Part shown: positions 5,452-6,971 of the stretch, in pieces | Position numbering within the stretch: the first letter of the stretch is position 1 | How the letters are laid out: each line of letters begins with the position of its first letter | Assembly (NCBI GenBank): GCA_902803155.1 | Contig: CADCOU010000246.1 | Span: 1 to 6,971 of the forward strand | Source of the DNA: an uncultured Lachnospiraceae bacterium | GTDB taxonomy: Bacteria; Bacillota; Clostridia; Lachnospirales; Lachnospiraceae | DNA: 6,971 nucleotides | Direction: 5' to 3' | Notes under the pieces: model-generated | Told to the model about the DNA's origin: nothing | What the model saw: only the letters and a program-made list of their open reading frames with translations | The model's database searches: none | Translations under genes and position numbers: made by a program

Positions 5452-6971
5452 ATGAAGAATCTTAGTCATGTCTGTAAGTATGCCCTGTCATGTGTATTAA
5501 TGGCAGGGCTTCTTTTTTCCGCTATGTGCGGCTGCGCGTTCGCAGATGAAGAGGACTATATCCCGGAAGAATACTATGAACCGATCCAGTCGAATGCTGT
5601 GGAAGGATGGCCTGAGGGCCAGGCGATCCAGGCATCCGCCGGCATAGTCATGGATATCGATACGGGAGTCTTTCTGTATTCCAAAAACTGCGACAGGCAG
5701 TTGTACCCGGCATCGATCACCAAGATCATGACCTGTATCCTGACATTGGAAAATGCGGATCTCGATGCTGTGATGACCTGTTCTCCCATTGTGTATGAGC
5801 TGGATGAAAATGCTTCCAATGTCGGGCTGTCCGAAGGGGAACAGATAACGATTCGCGACGCTTTGTACACGCTGATGCTGGAATCGGCCAATGACACAGC
5901 CAATGCGCTTGCAGAATATGTCGGCGGTTCCATGGAAAACTTTGCCCAGATGATGAACGACCGTGCGGCGGCGCTTGGGTGTACGGGCACGCATTTTTCA
6001 AATCCTTCCGGACTTTCCGCGGATGACCATTATACAACTGCGCACGATTATGCACTGATCGCTGCGGATGCATACAGAAATGAAGGATTTCGAAAACTGT
6101 GTTCCACTGTGAACTATGAGGTGCCTCCGACAAACCTGTATGAAGAGACGCGATACCTCCAGAATCATCACAGGATGCTGATATCAGACAGCGATTACTA
6201 TACGAGCTGGTGTACCGGCGGAAAGACCGGATATACGGAGAGAGCCTGGAATACGCTGGTCACATATGCGGAGAGAGACGGGAGACGGCTTGTCTGCGTA
6301 CTTCTCCACGGAAACGGGTCCGACCAGAATTATCTTGAGACAATCGATCTGCTGAACTATGGGTTCAACAATTTCCAGAATATCGGATTGTCCGAGAACT
6401 TCCGCGGCAGGACCATGGCGCAGGCAATGCATGTCAATTATCTGGGGAAAGCGACAGCTCTGGAGGCTCCTGAACTGCAGCAGACCATTTCCGAATTCAG
6501 CGGAAATGCTGTCGTATCGGTGCCACAGGAGGTGGATGCTTCGGCGATCGTGGTGTCTCCGGCTTCGGACGTGAATAACCCGGGAGAAACAAAGGCACTG
6601 AATATAACCTATCACGGCTGGCCGGTGGGAAGAATGAACCTGACCGTTCCCACAGCAAATCTGTATCTGTCCTATCCGTGGCAGAGGGCGGTACAGGTGA
6701 CCATGCAGGGTGAAGAAGGCGATAAGGAAAACAATATTGCGGATACCAGCGAGATCGTCTGGCAGAATGTGGGTGATTTTGCGAACCGGTGGTATGAGAA
6801 AGCAGAAGAGTTTGTCTCCCGGAACCGGACTGCGGTTATTCTGACTGCCGGCCTTATTATCATTGTTCTTCTGGTTCTTCTTCTGATCCTGCTCCTGCAG
6901 TCTTCAAGGGATTATCGCTCCAGGAAAAAGAGAAATGCAGCCAGGGAGGAAGCGATGCGGCGGGAGGCGGA
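5452..6971 (+). CDS. PBP5-like D-alanyl-D-alanine carboxypeptidase (serine peptidase S11), 3' end outside the window
   Basis: This enzyme removes the terminal D-Ala from peptidoglycan pentapeptides on the outer face of the membrane (DacA/DacF-type, a low-molecular-mass penicillin-binding protein). It is open for 506 codons to the right edge with no stop or frameshift. Residues 1-31 form a signal peptide (MKNLSH, hydrophobic core, AFA before Asp32, fitting signal peptidase I); lipidation at Cys28 (MCGC) is a weaker alternative. The S11 domain, about 48-312, shows SITK with catalytic Ser88 and Lys91, SAN (145-147) and KTGYT (from Lys258). A beta-rich region at about 315-435 sits where the PBP5 C-terminal domain should be, but I recognise it poorly. 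A transmembrane segment at about 460-483 is followed by a basic, presumably cytoplasmic tail (RSRKKR), instead of the amphipathic anchor helix of E. coli PBP5. The ATG at 5452 is preferred: it has a ribosome binding site and a charged n-region that the later in-frame ATG (5500) lacks. An intrinsic terminator lies within the signal-peptide codons. Confidence 0.95.
   Translation, partial: MKNLSHVCKYALSCVLMAGLLFSAMCGCAFADEEDYIPEEYYEPIQSNAVEGWPEGQAIQASAGIVMDIDTGVFLYSKNCDRQLYPASITKIMTCILTLENADLDAVMTCSPIVYELDENASNVGLSEGEQITIRDALYTLMLESANDTANALAEYVGGSMENFAQMMNDRAAALGCTGTHFSNPSGLSADDHYTTAHDYALIAADAYRNEGFRKLCSTVNYEVPPTNLYEETRYLQNHHRMLISDSDYYTSWCTGGKTGYTERAWNTLVTYAERDGRRLVCVLLHGNGSDQNYLETIDLLNYGFNNFQNIGLSENFRGRTMAQAMHVNYLGKATALEAPELQQTISEFSGNAVVSVPQEVDASAIVVSPASDVNNPGETKALNITYHGWPVGRMNLTVPTANLYLSYPWQRAVQVTMQGEEGDKENNIADTSEIVWQNVGDFANRWYEKAEEFVSRNRTAVILTAGLIIIVLLVLLLILLLQSSRDYRSRKKRNAAREEAMRREA
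5482..5518 (+). terminator. Intrinsic terminator or attenuator inside the carboxypeptidase signal-peptide codons
   Basis: GCCCTGTCA (5482-5490) pairs with TGGCAGGGC (5501-5509) over nine base pairs with one G-U. One further T-A pair (5491/5500) closes an eight-base loop. The stem base is GC-rich and is followed at once by TTCTTTTTT (5510-5518), as expected of a Rho-independent terminator. It starts 30 bases after the ATG at 5452, within codons 11-23. The structure is read directly from the sequence. Whether it terminates in vivo, and whether translation prevents it, is inference. Confidence 0.65.

Noticed and set aside
6527..6574. Strong internal AGGAGG followed by an out-of-frame ATG (6536) with a 12-codon frame inside the carboxypeptidase gene
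   Set aside because: The spacing is only three bases, the peptide is very short and basic, and the bases are explained by the coding sequence; no second signal supports it.

Overview
The window looks like a chromosomal, non-mobile segment from a Gram-positive, probably anaerobic member of the Clostridia. Lachnospiraceae (Clostridium cluster XIVa) is my best guess. The reasons are a short Gram-positive-type GyrB without the enterobacterial insertion, the GyrB TOPRIM sequence TARARATQ, the GyrA active-site run HPHGDSSIYGALVYMAQ, strong AGGAGG-type ribosome binding sites, and two cell-wall proteins of kinds common in that family. GC content is about half by eye. The family call is from memory of these sequences, not from a search. 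All genes lie on the + strand.

Layout: the 3' part of gyrB (1-1126) is followed after 18 bases by complete gyrA (1145-3712). The gyrA stop overlaps the start of a lipoprotein with a class A beta-lactamase-like serine hydrolase domain (3709-4941) through an ATGA junction. ridA (4972-5346) follows 30 bases later. With these gaps and no visible terminator or promoter between them, gyrB-gyrA-lipoprotein-ridA reads as one transcription unit. A 105-base gap (5347-5451) then precedes a PBP5-like D-Ala-D-Ala carboxypeptidase gene (5452 to beyond the right edge). The gap holds an 8-bp inverted repeat overlapping the ridA stop, an extended -10 promoter candidate, a small perfect hairpin and the ribosome binding site.

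The most striking item is a well-formed intrinsic terminator (5482-5518; stem of 9-10 bp followed by TTCTTTTTT). It lies inside the signal-peptide coding region of the carboxypeptidase gene, 30 bases after its start codon. No comparable terminator is visible between ridA and this gene. The element may end the gyrase-operon transcript, may make carboxypeptidase expression depend on prompt translation, or both.

Functionally, the gyrase subunits set DNA supercoiling, RidA clears reactive enamine intermediates in the cytosol, and the two serine active-site proteins act outside the membrane. The carboxypeptidase trims peptidoglycan stem peptides; the substrate of the lipoprotein hydrolase is unknown. 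No CRISPR array, tRNA, rRNA, insertion sequence or phage element is visible.
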